From NCBI GenBank assembly GCA_030549495.1, contig JAUIRK010000168.1, positions 62,001-126,000 of the forward strand: a DNA stretch of 64,000 nucleotides. Direction: 5' to 3'. The notes under the pieces were generated by a model. That model was not told the origin of the DNA. It ran no database searches and saw only the letters and a program-made list of their open reading frames with translations. The stretch's first letter is position 1, and every line of letters begins with the position of its first letter. Made by a program: the position numbers and the translations under genes. Below are positions 11,710-23,529 of the stretch, piece by piece. The stretch comes from Nectonema munidae (lineage: Eukaryota > Nematomorpha > Nectonematoida > Nectonematidae).

Positions 11710-11936
11710 TCACTTACTGTCACAGCATTTGGATAGTATAGACGTGAATGCTTTTCTAAAGTCTGGATTCAAGACTGTGTATATGATGGGATTCACCAAA
11801 CTATTGAAGTAGCCTATCCAATTGGCCAACTCGAAAACAAGGGGAGAAACGACACAGTTGTTAGGCTTTAATTTTATGCAAAGTGCATTCATGGTATTCA
11901 TTGTGAAGAATGGAGTTAAGCAGAGAAGAAAGATGC
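11710..11936 (-). CDS. Dop2R: D2-like dopamine receptor, last coding exon (TM6, TM7, helix 8, stop)
   Basis: The acceptor is CTTTTGCTTTTAG just above 11936. The exon opens with GC, completing a Gly codon begun in the exon at 13275. It encodes IFLLCLTPFF (TM6), ECL3 with two cysteines, ANWIGYFNSLVNPIIYTVLN (TM7 with Trp 7.40, Tyr 7.43 and NPxxY) and a short amphipathic tail FRKAFTSILSKCC ending at TGA 11710-11712. The short tail with terminal cysteines, a likely palmitoylation site, is a D2-class trait. The odd point is CLTP where nearly all aminergic receptors have CWxP: the toggle-switch Trp 6.48 is Leu (TTA, 11917-11919). Phe 6.51 and 6.52, next to the ligand, are kept. Confidence 0.93.
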
Positions 11937-13274
11937 CTAAAAGCAAAAGTATATAAATATAGCTTTCTCCCCTGTTTCTAAACTTTTTTCATTGAATACC
12001 TTTTATCAATGATAAAAAAATTCTAATAAATTAAAATCTCTTTTAAACAAATTTTTTTCAAAACTGTTCTATTAAATTTGAGTTGAAACGGTTATTAATT
12101 AAGAACTAAATAAAGCAAATTTCACTCTGAAAAGTTTAAATAATTCAGTAATTTTGAAAAAATGTGTATATATCTGTTGAAGTTTTCTGAATATTTTCAA
12201 AAAAATAGACTTTGTGTGAGCAATTAAATATTTTTATGGGTGATTAAATCGATAATTAAAATCTTCAAAAGTATTGGAAAATCAATGGTGGAGGGCCTTT
12301 TGCGCTCTTTTGGAATCATATAAAATTGCATCCCTCTTTGTTCTAATAGAAGATTAATATTCACAATCTAGAATTTTTGAAATTCTTGAGTTTCGTCAAT
12401 TGTCGAACGGTTGTTTTGTCGCAAACAATTGTTTTATCAAAATAAAACGCAATAAATAAAGCAATTAAACTTTTTTTATTTGAGGATTAACATTGTTTTA
12501 TTTAAATATATATTAAAATAGATATAAGACTTTATAATAATTAGACTAAAATTATATAAAGGTCACGCTTTATATAGTAGCCGATACTACATTTTTTCAA
12601 TTTGAGAAAAATATTAGTTCCACTTAGTAACTAAATTATTAAACGCTCTTGTCAGCATTTTCACTAATAAATCAGTAAGGTTTCTCAAAGCTTATAAGTG
12701 TAACTAACTAATTCAATTATTAAAAAAAAATTAGTTACACATACTACTTAAATTACTAAAGGCCCTTGTAGAAAATTCCACTAATGAATGAGTAAAGTTT
12801 TTCTAGTTTGAAAGTGCAACCTATCAGAAAAATTACTAAAATATAATCCCACTTATATATTCTTTCTTTAATATTTAGCAATTTCTTCGTTGACTGTTTA
12901 ACGATATAAAAAGTATATAGGTTTTGGCTGATTAACACTCTTTCGGCGAAAAGGCTGTTCAACAAAATGCTGTTCGACTAAAGGCCCATTCGACAAATAA
13001 TCTGGGGTCGATATGTCTGTTTGGTGAACTGTCTTTTAACGAAGTATCCAGGGAGGAAACATCTGACGACAAAACATCGGGTCACGTAAAATATGAATAT
13101 AAAAAGTAACTTTCCCCAGAGTTTAAAGATTAGAGAAAGATAATCATTCCATGGAAAACATAATTAAAATTAGAAAAAGTATTTATAAAATTACAAAACA
13201 TTTTTAAACTCGGGGGAATGTTATATATACAATACAGGCATAGGGGAAAATGAAACATTAGAATAACAACATAC
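11937..13274 (-). other. Receptor intron 5 with repeat-rich segments
   Basis: The intron runs from donor G|GTATG (13274) to acceptor TTTTAG (11937). It holds two repeat-like zones. At 12610-12840 two diverged copies of a roughly 120-bp AT-rich segment follow each other (compare TTTTCACTAATAAATCAGTAA with ATTCCACTAATGAATGAGTAA). At 12925-13080 a run of short GTTCRACWAAA-type motifs (GCTGTTCAACAAAATG, TGTTCGACTAAAG, ATTCGACAAAT) appears, with related reverse motifs near 12400-12450, suggesting a miniature foldback element. Confidence 0.45.
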
Positions 13275-13424
13275 CTAGCACAAAGGCTAAGGTGATCGTA
13301 GCTTTTTTTTCTTTAGATAAAAACTTTATTTTTTTTCTTTGATCATTCCTGATTTGTTTAACTCCTCGAATTGTAGAAAAGTAAGCTTTGATTGAGTTAA
13401 GTGAAGTAGAAAAAGCAGATTTAT
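13275..13424 (-). CDS. Dop2R: D2-like dopamine receptor, exon for the end of the third loop and start of TM6
   Basis: The exon runs from a strong acceptor (ATCTCTTTTTAG above 13424) to donor CTAG|GTATG. It encodes about 49 residues: a basic loop end (VKQIRNDQRKKIKFLSKEKK) followed by ATITLAFVLG, the KATxTLAxVLG signature that opens TM6 in D2-like receptors. The G of the final codon joins GC of the last exon to make Gly, so that junction is in phase. The 5' boundary needs one base from the previous exon. That does not match the phase-0 ends of the pieces at 32154 or 34137, so an unlocated exon should lie upstream. An alternative acceptor at AAAAAATAG (about 13449) has the same phase. Confidence 0.82.
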
Positions 13425-14228
13425 CTAAAAAGAGATTAATAAACGTGCCTATTTTTTGTTAATTTTATTATTCAGTCTAAGTTGGGGTTGCATTATATAT
13501 CCATTATCTCGTATTACCTCGTTTACCGTACACTTAGTAACGGAATCCGGTAGTAAATATAAGAATCCTGGCTTTTCATTCACCTAATTTATAAATTCAA
13601 AAAAGAGATTTCAAAAATCGATATCAAATATGATTAATTATCTTTTTTTAGTTTAAAAATTTTTCTCTTATTTTCTGGTATTTTTCATATTCTTTATTTC
13701 TCTGAAGTATACAAAATTGTGTTAAAGATTTTTTCAAGAACTTGTATTTGTCCCATTTTCTAGTTTAAAAATTTCGTACCCATAGTTTAAGAAGTAATAT
13801 CATAAACATAAATATTTTGATGTAGGTTCCATTTTAATAATAAATTCCAATAATTAAAAAATCCTAAATATGACAAAATATAACGATCAGATAATTTAAA
13901 TTACGTTACTTTCACTTTTAAGAAACAACAAATATTCAGCTGTGAGGTATGCATGTTAATAGATAATGATTGATTATAAAATTGAAATAGAGAAACATAT
14001 AATTGTTTGGTACTTCTTTGACTCAAACTAAAAAAATAAATAAAAATGTATACCTCTAAAAAGAATCGATTTGTTTTAAATCACCGCTCAATTTCAAACT
14101 ATATCAAGTTTAATTTGTAGAAACACAGTATGTTTTAGCGTGCAGTTAGTTTATCTATTATATATAGTTCTGTAGTAGTTAACTAACTAACACAGGAGTG
14201 GCGTTAGTACCTGCACAGTGCACACACC
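13425..14228. other. AT-rich part of receptor intron 4
   Basis: I see no gene or recognisable repeat between the receptor exon and the retroelement fossil that starts near 14229. Confidence 0.4.
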
Positions 14229-15623
14229 ATGAATGCAACTATGCAAAATGTTGAAAAAGAAAAAAGGAGAATAAAGAAGGCATTGGTAGAAGTTAAGATT
14301 AATGTCCTTAAAGTTTTTAAGGCTACCTATCACACCTGGAATAAAAAAGGCCATTTCGCAAAAGTTTGTAGGTTCAAACTTCAAAGCAAAGAAAAATTAA
14401 AGTACAAATTTTCTGATCCATCAATCGCGTCGCGTAATTTTGACTCTTCAAACCTGACTTTGGCTGTTGATTCTTTGAAAATTAACCACGTCAACACTAA
14501 AGTTCTAATTAATACTGGGTCATCTAAAAGTTTTATTCACCCTGATGTTGTTAAAAGGCATAATTTGAAATTCCATCCATGTTCTTTTTCTGTAGGCTTC
14601 AACGTCACAAACCGTAAAGGCATCAGGGTATATTTACGTTGACTTCTATTTAAATGATTCTTTTTATAAAAACATCAAGTTGATTGTTCTTCCTAACCTA
14701 ATAACGGATGTAGTTTTAGGGCACAATTTTTAATCTTTTCATTCTAAAGTCATCTTCAGCTTCAACGGTGATAAACCAGCGCTAAAATTTGTGCATTAGG
14801 CGTTTTTAATGGGAGTCCGCTTTCTCTTTTCAATAACTTGTCTCCTGATTGCCATCCTATTTCAACGAAATCTCGTAGATATATCCGGAAAGACGCTGAT
14901 TTTATCAAGAGCGAAATTAAAAGAAAGTTGGCTTAAAATATAAGCATCACATACTCATTGGAGAGCTCAGGTTCTTGTTGTAAAATCCCAAAAAACGTAT
15001 GGTGGTGGACTATTCTGCCACTATAAATAGGTTTACTCTGCTAGACAGCTACCCTTTACCTAATATTAACGATTTGATACAATCTATCTCCAAATTCAGA
15101 GTACTCAGCACGATTGATTTACAATCGGCTTACTACCAAATCCCCATTAAAAGGAAGAAAGACTCTACACAGCTTTCACGGCTAATAATGCTCTTTATCA
15201 TTCAAACGTATTTCTCTCAGCTTGACAAACGGTGGTCCATGTTTTCAAAGAATTATAGATATTTTAAAAGAGGAACACCTCGAAGACACTTTTGCGTATT
15301 TAGACAATATAACAGTTTGCGGAATCGATCAAAAGCAGCACGATAGAAACTTAAATAGAATTTTTGAAGCCGCCTCAAAATTTAATCTTACTTTTAACAA
15401 GTCTAAATGTGTATTTAATACTCGTTCTTTGACATTCCTAGGCAGCCTTATAGAAAACAGAGAAATAAGACCTGATCCAGCCCGACTTCAGCCTCGTAAA
15501 GAGATTCCTAAGACATCTAAAGAAGTGGAACAGGTAAACAGATTATTTAGTTATTACTCGAAGTGGGTTTCCAATTTTTCTAATTTGATTGCCCCACTCT
15601 GCACATCAAGCATCCCTTTAGAC
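14229..15623 (+). mobile_element. Ty3/gypsy retrotransposon fossil (gag end, protease, reverse transcriptase)
   Basis: Parts in plus-strand order: a degenerate zinc-knuckle-like stretch near 14320-14370, a retroviral-type aspartic protease with TGSSKSFI near 14515-14535, and reverse transcriptase sequence from about 14999 to 15600 with STIDLQSAYYQIP near 15110-15145. The wording of the RT is Ty3/gypsy rather than BEL/Pao or Copia. RNase H, integrase and LTRs are not visible. The copy is broken, with at least three interruptions, and looks old. On the right it stops exactly where a hAT terminus begins (15624), so a hAT element landed in it or replaced its 3' part. It lies in receptor intron 4. 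Confidence 0.85.
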
Positions 15624-16140
15624 TAGTGGTTCTCAAACTTTTTCAAACCATCGCCCCTTTTAACATAACCTAATTTTTCACCGCCCCATTGCTTTAATTT
15701 TAAATTACAATATACAATTGTAATTGTAAATTACAATATATTGATTTCTCATAAAATGATTTCAATGGGAGGGATAAAAATGATGTTTTTTCACCAGTTC
15801 ATTTACTCTGGGATCAAAGTTACTTAAATAAACTCACAAATCACCTCCTTTTGCAATTTGAACACGATTTCTTTGCTTGGTTAAAAGTTTGGAAACTGCG
15901 CTGAATCCACGTTCGGCCATGTAATATGATGGAAAAGCAAGAAAGTAAATTTTAATTATATCCCATAAATTTGTATATCTATCAGGGATTTCTCTCTGTA
16001 ACCAAAAATCAGCATACGATTTTTTGAAAAGGGGCTTTAACTCGAAGTCATTTTTCACCGCAATTAGCTCATGTTGAAGCAAAAAATTCGTCAAAAATTT
16101 GTCTGTAATAACTGTACTTTCTTTGCTGAAAATTAATCGT
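15624..16140 (-). mobile_element. hAT element 3' end with C-terminal transposase fragment
   Basis: The plus-strand sequence TAGTGGTTCTCAAACTTTTT at 15624 matches a classic hAT terminus (CAGTGGTTCTCAAACTTT), with C to T at the first base. The minus strand at 15834-16140 encodes the C-terminal hAT region, including FLAFPSYYMAERGFSAVSKL followed by LTKQRNRVQIAKGGDL and a stop. The rest of the transposase and the other terminus are not recognisable, so the element is a 5'-truncated relic of one strand orientation. It abuts the Ty3/gypsy fossil. Confidence 0.8.
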
Positions 16141-16479
16141 AAGGTTTATTTTGAATTTTGAATAATTTTTCTGTATATTTATACCGCCAGTTGATTATGC
16201 TATAAGTTAAATGTGGCAGGATTGGTGATTTATATAATAATAAATTGATTTCTTTTGGAAATATGTTTTTTGTTATTTTTAGTTTTTCTATTATATAATT
16301 TATTCAAGAAGAGATTATATTTACATAATTGTACCATGTAGGCTTTTTATTTATAGTCAACACTAATAAATTGAATTCACTGACTTTTTCAATACCAAGA
16401 AGAGGGATAATCAAAGAAACACTTGATTATTTGATGAAACCAAGAAGAGAGAGTTCAAATTATGAGATATAAAGTCCGA

Positions 16480-17150
16480 AATTAATGTAGTTAATTTTTT
16501 AGTCTTCATGTATCCATATGATAATTAAGATGTCATCTCCAAAAACCACATATCAACATTAGAATTGGACGAAAATATATCATTAATATAGATGATGAAA
16601 AGCAGTGGATCAAGGAATGAACCCTGCGAAACACCGGAAGTTATAGGCAGTTTAAATGATTTTGAATCTTTGATAAAGGCAAATTGCTTACGATAGAAAA
16701 TTAGGATGCAATGAACTCGACTGTATCACTAGTTATCCATATTTTGATAAATTGTGCGATAACAAAGCATGTGAAACGTTGTCAAACGCGTGACTAAAAT
16801 CCAAAAAATGCAGATACTATCCTTTTCTTCTCGAGATCCCTAGTTATTCTATCGATAAACACACTATGATAATGCTCAGTTGAGATAAACTTTCTGAATC
16901 CAAACAGATTTTGTGATAGCAAATTGTTGTTTTCAAGGTACACAATAAATTGTTTATGCATGATTTTTTCAAAAATTTAGATAATGTGTTAATTAATGAT
17001 ATATGTCGGTAGTTAGTTATTGTATCAGAATTACCTTTCTTTTTTATGGGAATGACCCTAGTTTGTTTGAAAGAACAAGGAAAGTAAAATAAAGAAATAA
17101 TTGTGTTAAAGCCAAAGTAAAGTGGTAAAGCAATTATATCACTCATGAGT
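16480..17150 (-). pseudogene. Non-LTR retrotransposon (LINE) reverse-transcriptase relic
   Basis: Minus-strand pieces carry consecutive RT motifs of a Jockey/CR1-like LINE: TRVIPIKKKGNSDTITNYRH with ISLINTLSKFLKK (17146-16844), LDFSHAFDNVSHAL near 16790 (motif A aspartate), GVSQGSFLDPLLFIIYINDI near 16630-16580 (motif B) and VVFGDDILII near 16535 (the F-x-DD catalytic pair). They fall in different frames with stops between them, so the copy is dead. Endonuclease, 3' UTR and tail are not visible. The clade is uncertain: Jockey and CR1/L2 both fit. Confidence 0.8.
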
Positions 17151-18654
17151 TTAATGTGAATGAATCCGAATTAATCTTAGGCATTAGTGGGTTTAAGATC
17201 TATGAAGACCAAAAGAATGTCATTCATAGATATATATTCAAATAAAAAAGTAGAAGAGAGCTTTGAAGAATTCAGGGAGAATCACAGAATTCAGGGTGAG
17301 GCAAAATGCTGCGTGAACAAATAAGCCAACTCTTTAGAATCGGTTACTATTTTCTCGTTTTCTAGTAAATAGATTCTATATAAGCCAACTCTGGTAGGTT
17401 TAAAAAGTTATTAATTGAATTATAAGTCAATTTGACCAAAACATTAATAGACAAAACAGATGATACTCTTTAGTACTTTTTCTCACTCTACTGCTGATAG
17501 AAAACGCCCTCCAACTTGTGAGCTAAATGTGTCCCATATATTTTTATCACTTAGTTTCCAATGGTTTTGTCTCTTTTTAAATTTAATTTAGATTGATTAA
17601 TAAGTTACAAAGCATAAAAAATGAAATATAAAAATAAGATGACTAGTGGAACCAAGGCAGGCGAACGCGGCGATATCTCTCTCAGTTTCGTGAACTCTTT
17701 CTTTTTATGTTCATCTTTTCTGCACTTTAAAACATTTCTAAATCTTTGATGCGTAAAAAATTGACTCATTCTAGGAGAAATTTTGATGGTTTTTTAGTAT
17801 TTTTGTTTTACTCAAAAGCCTTTCCTGATATTATCACTGAATTTGTAAAAATGTTCTCATGAATTATTTAAAACAAGAAAAGATTTGGCTACTTCTAATT
17901 TATACTAATATGCAAAATACATCAAGTAACATTAAGATATTCATTACAACGAAACTCAAAACAGTTTATACTATTGAAAAGATTCAAATTAAGTTTTGAA
18001 GAATAATATCATTTATATTACTAAAACAATAGGTACAATTAGAAGTAAAGATATTTTTATTTTTTAATCAAAAAACTAATTTATGAATAAATTTTAAGAG
18101 TATGAGAGAAGGGTATAATACAAGATGTTATAGCTATTGCAAAGAGTATGCAAAATAAATATTTTAATGATAATGATGAACGATGTAAGAAATTCCTGAA
18201 TGTCTTAATTAAAGGATAAAATAATATATATTGTGAATAGATATCATCTGACATGGGGGAGAAAACCCGATTGCCACAACCCTTCTTACATTATGGTTGA
18301 ACCCCTTATGACAGATATTACCAATAATAAAATTAGATTTGAAAGATAGTCAAATTCCTACTTAAAATAAAATAAAACATATAGTGTATGCGTCGAAAAA
18401 TAGCTTAACAGAAATAAATATCTTACTTTTTAACAATTTTCTTTTTTTCATGATTTCCGAACATGGTGTACTGTATTCTAAAAATGGAAAATGTGACAAA
18501 AAAAGAAAAAAGATAAATAATCCTTAAAAATCCATTTGTTTTGTAAAACATTTAAATAGTAAATGGTATAACGGTGGTTCAAATTATAGAATTTATCTTA
18601 GAAGCTAGAAAATAATTTGAAACTAAATTTAACGTTTTACGTATCACTTTATCC
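17151..18654. other. Receptor intron 4, no feature seen
   Basis: AT-rich sequence with no ORF of note and no recognisable repeat. Confidence 0.4.
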
Positions 18655-18975
18655 TATATTTTTTTCTTTAAATTGGAATTTTTGGGGAAAATTTTTTTTT
18701 TTAAAAAAAATAATAAATTTTTTTTTGGGAAAAAAAAAAATATTTTTTTTCTTTTTTTTTAAAAAAAAACACAAAAAAAAAAATATAAAAAATTAAAAAT
18801 TTTTTTTTTTCATAAAAATTTATTTAAAAAGGGGGGGGGGGGGACTAAATTAATAAAATATTTTTTTTAATTATTTTTTTTTATAAAAAAAGTTTTTTTT
18901 TTTTATAAAAAAAAAAAAAAAATATTTAAGAAAAAAAAATAAATAGAGAATAAAAATAAAAGAGAGGGATTTTTT
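18655..18975. repeat. Homopolymer-dominated low-complexity block, possibly an assembly artefact
   Basis: About 320 bases consist almost wholly of abutting runs of A, T and a 13-base G run (near 18831-18843), without the mixed composition of the surrounding intron. Natural microsatellites have a repeating unit; this block has none. A poorly resolved consensus from noisy reads is a plausible cause. Confidence 0.6.
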
Positions 18976-19129
18976 TTAGGAATTGCGAGGCGGCACAAAA
19001 CTTTTATCCTAATGTGGACAGATAATAATATATAAAGTATGCAATTTCTCAGAGAACGATGGAGGTGGGAGAATTCTGACTCACCCCTACCACCTCCTCT
19101 GGTATGCTAATGACACTGTATAAGACGAA

Positions 19130-19290
19130 ATGGAATTGTTAAATGATGAAATATAATTTCAAAAAGGGAAAATAGAAAATGAAAAGGCAAAGTGAAAAGA
19201 ATTGCAAAAAGACGAAATGAAATTTAAGGACTAAATAGAATTGCAAAATGAAAAAAGAGAATTTCAAAAAGACAAAATATATCTAAAAAT
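19130..19290 (+). repeat. A-rich degenerate tandem repeat
   Basis: The motif AATTGCAAAAAGACGAAATG and variants (AATTTCAAAAAGACAAAAT, AATTTCAAAAAGGGAAAAT, AGAATTGCAAAATGAAA) recur every 20-35 bp. A reverse-complement cousin lies at about 31570-31710 (CATTTCGTCTTTTT, TTTTGTAATTCTATTTAG), which suggests both derive from one dispersed repeat. Confidence 0.55.
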
Positions 19291-20494
19291 GGTATAAGTA
19301 AATTGAAAGACATCTATCTAAAAATTGTATGTTTTTAATCAAATGGACACAGTTAGATTTATGATAACATCTTCAAGTGTTATTATATTTTAGTGTTAGC
19401 GTCGTAGTCAACGTTAGTTCATCAAGTTCGACTAAGAGTAAAATATTTCAAAATATTACTAAAAAATGAAAGAACTATTTGTTAAGAAATTCTCTTACCG
19501 CTCTTTACATCATAGCCAATTTCTGATAGATTGACCATTGAAAGAGACTTTTTACCAATGGATGGTTTCATCGATTTAGTGGACTAAAAGAAGTATATCT
19601 TAACAAAATTGGCTAGACAATCAAAGTATAAAAAGTAACTTATAAAATAAAAAAATTAATGAAACAACACGGCAATAAAAACGTTCAATAGGAAGTATTT
19701 TCCATTTTAACTATATTAAAATTTATTTCTTGAATGGAAAGTAACCTCACGAAATGTTCAAAATGGGGATCTGGGCCTATAGAATATAACTAGCCATTCT
19801 TTGTTGAAGAATGCATTTTACTTCATTCTCCGTTATGCTCTTTCCCGTACCAAATTTCAAAATTTATTTTACAAATTTGTAATATTTGTGTCCGTGTATC
19901 TTTGTATTGTGGGTTAGGGAACCGAGGGGCTCAGACGGTTATGATGTGTGTATGTGATATGTGAATGCATTCAGACTGGAAAACAACAGATTAGGGAAGA
20001 TGTTATAAAACTCACTGCACAGGGGCAAGTGCGGGTTTCAATTTAGAATTGTGAGTAATTTGGAGGATAAATTTTATGTCAATGATGTCGGAGTAGTGTC
20101 ATCAAAAGCATATAGTTGTTTACCTTAAACAAAATTAAAAGCGGCACTGACCCATCATGTTATCACATAGGAACAGTCACTCTGTGGTTAAGTCAATTTT
20201 GAGATATTCAATTATTTTTTATTGTCCATATAACTAACTTAGTTTTCTTCAACATTGTCTTCAAAACTCCTCCTGTTTTTTCTAGACCTGAGTTACAATG
20301 CCAGCATCTGCTAATATTCCTGATTTTTGATAATAATAATGTAAGATTTGTAAGCGCCATATATTTAGCGAAGTCCACGGTTTTGGAGAGTAGTGATATG
20401 TGCTTTTGTATCTGTAATCTCTTTTTGGGTGAACAATATGAAGTTATTTTCTAAGACAGATACTGAGTCACACTTTAAAAGTGTTAATAATCCC
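19291..20494. other. Receptor intron 4, no feature seen
   Basis: No coding potential or recognisable element. A short GT-rich patch lies at 19930-19970. Confidence 0.35.
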
Positions 20495-21131
20495 TTAGTT
20501 TAACCATTTGATTCTTAAAGTTGTGTTCTTTGCGAGAATAACATTTCTTATTTTTCTGTCGTTAGAGATTAAATGATCGATGGTCACATTACTAGAGTAC
20601 TGGCCCATAAGGAAGAAAGCTTCATGTTCTTCATCAGTGTAGCGCTGGGACTTAGTCTTTTGTAAAGCAGTCCTCAAACAACGAACTTCTGATCCATGCC
20701 TTCTTGATGTGTTTCTATAACAGAGGTAGTTATGACAGGATGGGTTGAAATCAGTGTGGTTTCCTCAAGTGTCCGCTAATTACAGGTTTCATATTGTTTA
20801 TGCCTATTTTGTTTGTACATAGAACCAGGGTTACCCTATTTTTTCAGCTCATCTCAAAATGCAGCCCGGTTGAATGTCGAATAGACGGTGTCTCCAGCTG
20901 CGTGACTTCCTGCCGATCTTAGATGTCAATGCCATTCACTTTTTGTAATCTGTACAGACAACCGTCATATGTTTTTAATTGGCTGGTAAAGTCAAGTTTG
21001 TGATAGAATTTTTCTGACTGTGCCTTGATTAAGAGAACCACGTGTACACTAGGGTATGTCATACCTTTAAAAAAAATAAAAATTTTAAAATAAAGAGTTG
21101 CACGTTTGTAAATAAATGTGCACATAAACAA
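20495..21131 (-). pseudogene. Unidentified coding-like segment on the minus strand
   Basis: Two open stretches have protein-like, non-AT-biased composition. 20919-21131 ends ...YPSVHVVLLIKAQSEKFYHK and onward to GIDI; 20495-20765 includes KSQRYTDEEHEAFFLMGQYS. Between them the other frames stay partly open, as in a frameshifted gene. I do not recognise the family. It could be a transposon protein fragment. It cannot be called part of the dopamine receptor, because nothing in it resembles a receptor loop exon and the splice phases were not resolved. Confidence 0.3.
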
Positions 21132-21709
21132 TGAAAAAGTAGTAAAAAAAATTTTTTCAAAAAAAATGATGCTTAGCTACAGGGAATCAGAATAAATATT
21201 TGGTATATAGAAATCATCAGAAAATTATAAAAAATTGTTTATTTTCCAAAATTCAATCAAAAATATTTTTTTTGTATTTAAATATTAAGTTTATATATTT
21301 AAAAATCAGAAAAATCTTTTTTACTATTTAAATAAGGTCCTTTTCTCTATTTATATACATAAAATTATACAAACCTTTTGAAGTACTTGTTATCTCTTTG
21401 TCAATTTTTATGTTTATTATATATTACCTTTGTTTTAATTTGTGTATATAAAATTGATGTTTAATAACTTATAGTCTGCTTGTTGCTGGATAATGCGATA
21501 TCAAATAAATCTTTCTTCTTTTGAATTTGAGTCTTGATAAACCATCTCATTTTTTCCATCCACAAACTAATTCAGCTGCACCTGAAACAAATTTTACTGC
21601 TTATTCACAACTCTCTGTGTGTAAACAATATGGAGAAATTTTTAATAGAAAATTCTTTAAATTATGAAGCTCTTGTAAAAACATTTTTACTGTGAAAATG
21701 GGCTCTGTT
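21132..21709. other. AT-rich intronic spacer
   Basis: No feature seen. Confidence 0.35.
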
Positions 21710-23529
21710 ACCTTTATTCTAGTATATACGCATTTTGATAGCATTAACATTGAGATTCACTGTACTTGGAACCTTATATGGTCCTGTGTCACAAAAACCA
21801 TACTCTTTGCAATTTTTTACTTTTATCAATAGCAAAAGTTCTATCTTCTACACTTTCAGAACAAAGTAAAGAAAGAAGCACGTTTTCTGATGAGCCCACC
21901 ACGACTCACTCAAAAGGTAAGGTTTTGAGATATTTTTGATTATTTCGTCTTGTTTTTGCCAAAGTCGAAATAATTTAGTTAAGTGATTTGGAACATATTT
22001 AATATGTTTAATTTTAATTCAAAAACATTGGTAAATATACTTGAGTTACCCATGTCGCAAGTAATTTCAGGACTTTTGTTCTTTCACCATCAAGATTATG
22101 ATTTCTCATGTACAAAAGTAAACATCTTATACTAGAACTCAACTTTTTTTCATCTACTGTGAGATAAAGGACTACATTAGACTTCTGTTTTAGAATCAAG
22201 TTTGCCTTTAGTAACAGCTTGAAGATATTTCCAAGCTAAGATGTTATCTTAGCTCATCTTTTTCAAAACATTTCTTCAATTTCAATAATTGGCTCAAAAA
22301 GTGGAATAACTTCAAAACTATATTTTTTTTGAATAACTTCAACTTTAAAAAAAGTTTACCAATTGGGCCACTCCAGCCTTTATCTGAAGATGTTGGTCCA
22401 TCAAGTTTGGAAACAATATGACAAAAAAAAAGTTCATTAATATGAAGAAAACAATAAGAGCGAAATAGTCTTCTTCCTAAAAGTTCTTCAACCAGTTTTA
22501 AAATTCTATTTTTCCATCCAGACATAAGATTTGTTGTATCACTGCCGATAAACTCAAGACTATCATCTATTTTATTTGCTTTTAACTAGTTGTATAAGCC
22601 ACGAGCATATTTCAAAGAGGATTTAGTTCCTAGATCAGCGTCAACAGTATAATGTGTTAGATATCTTCCTTCAGGTTCTTCAGTCACAGTCATATGATTT
22701 TTTTGATAAATACTTTTTTATAAATTGAAGTCATACGATAAAGTCAATGTTGTGTCATTTCTATTGTCAATAAAAATACCAGTAACTGTATGTTTCTTCA
22801 ACTTAAAATTTTCATTTAAAATAGACAAATTTATAGCGCGATTCTTAGCACGAAAAACTTTTTTACTATCACAAATAAGATGTAATTGATTTGAATTTAA
22901 ATGTCCAGCTGTGACAAGATCGTTTAAAAACCCGTTAATGATAGCAGGCGTTGCGGTGGATGATACTCCAAACCTTAGAGAAGCCACTGCAGCATTATTT
23001 ATATTTAAATAATTTCTTTTTAAAAAGTTAGGTTTTTCAGTTAGGTCACTCATCTCATTCTTCATTATGTCATTTAACGATGTTTTACTCTCTATTTTAT
23101 CGGTATCATCTGATTCAGAAATTGAGCTATTAGATTGCTTTGAGTGTAAATCTGTGTCGTTTTTTTGTTGAAGTTTCAATCTTTTGTGTTCATTGACTAT
23201 TATACGTCTATTTTTTTTATTCATCTCGTATGTTTCTTTAACATCTAAATTAACTTCTTGCATCGAAGAGATGCTTCCATGTTTTTCACGTTGATTTTTT
23301 ATCCAAAGTAATTCTTTTTTAGGTAGTTTCATTTTTAATTCACAATTACAAATACGATGAGCAGAATCTTTACAATTTACTTTGCAATATATATTGTCTT
23401 CTTTACAAAGAACAATAAGACATCTACAAAAAGTTAAATCAAATAGTTTTTTAACTTTTGGTTCCCAAAAGTTTTTTATAAATTTTGTAGCTTTATTTTT
23501 TGATATTAAAGAAAAAACAGACCAAGCTC
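21710..23529 (-). pseudogene. Relic of an uncharacterised multi-copy (transposon-like) protein family
   Basis: The frame is open from about 23529 to 22718 on the minus strand, then continues in broken frames to about 21710. In order it shows WEPKVKKLFDL before a cysteine-rich patch (FCRCLIVLCKEDNIYCKVNC, then CNCELKMKLPK), a charged Ser/Asp-rich linker, RFGVSSTATPAIINGFLNDL, IFIDNRNDTTLTL, TEEPEGRYLTHY, GSDTTNLMSGWKNRI, CFLHINEL, LDGPTSSDKGWSGPIGK and KLLATWVTQVYLPMF. This order is the pattern of many 'uncharacterized' repeated proteins in arthropod and cnidarian genomes. The His/Asp-rich middle suggests an RNase-H-like transposase, but I cannot assign a superfamily. Stops and frameshifts after 22718 make this copy non-functional. 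Confidence 0.65.

Noticed and set aside
20495-20677. Missing third-loop exon of the dopamine receptor
   Set aside because: Right strand and intron, but no acceptor/donor pair with the needed phase was found and the sequence looks like part of a longer decayed gene.
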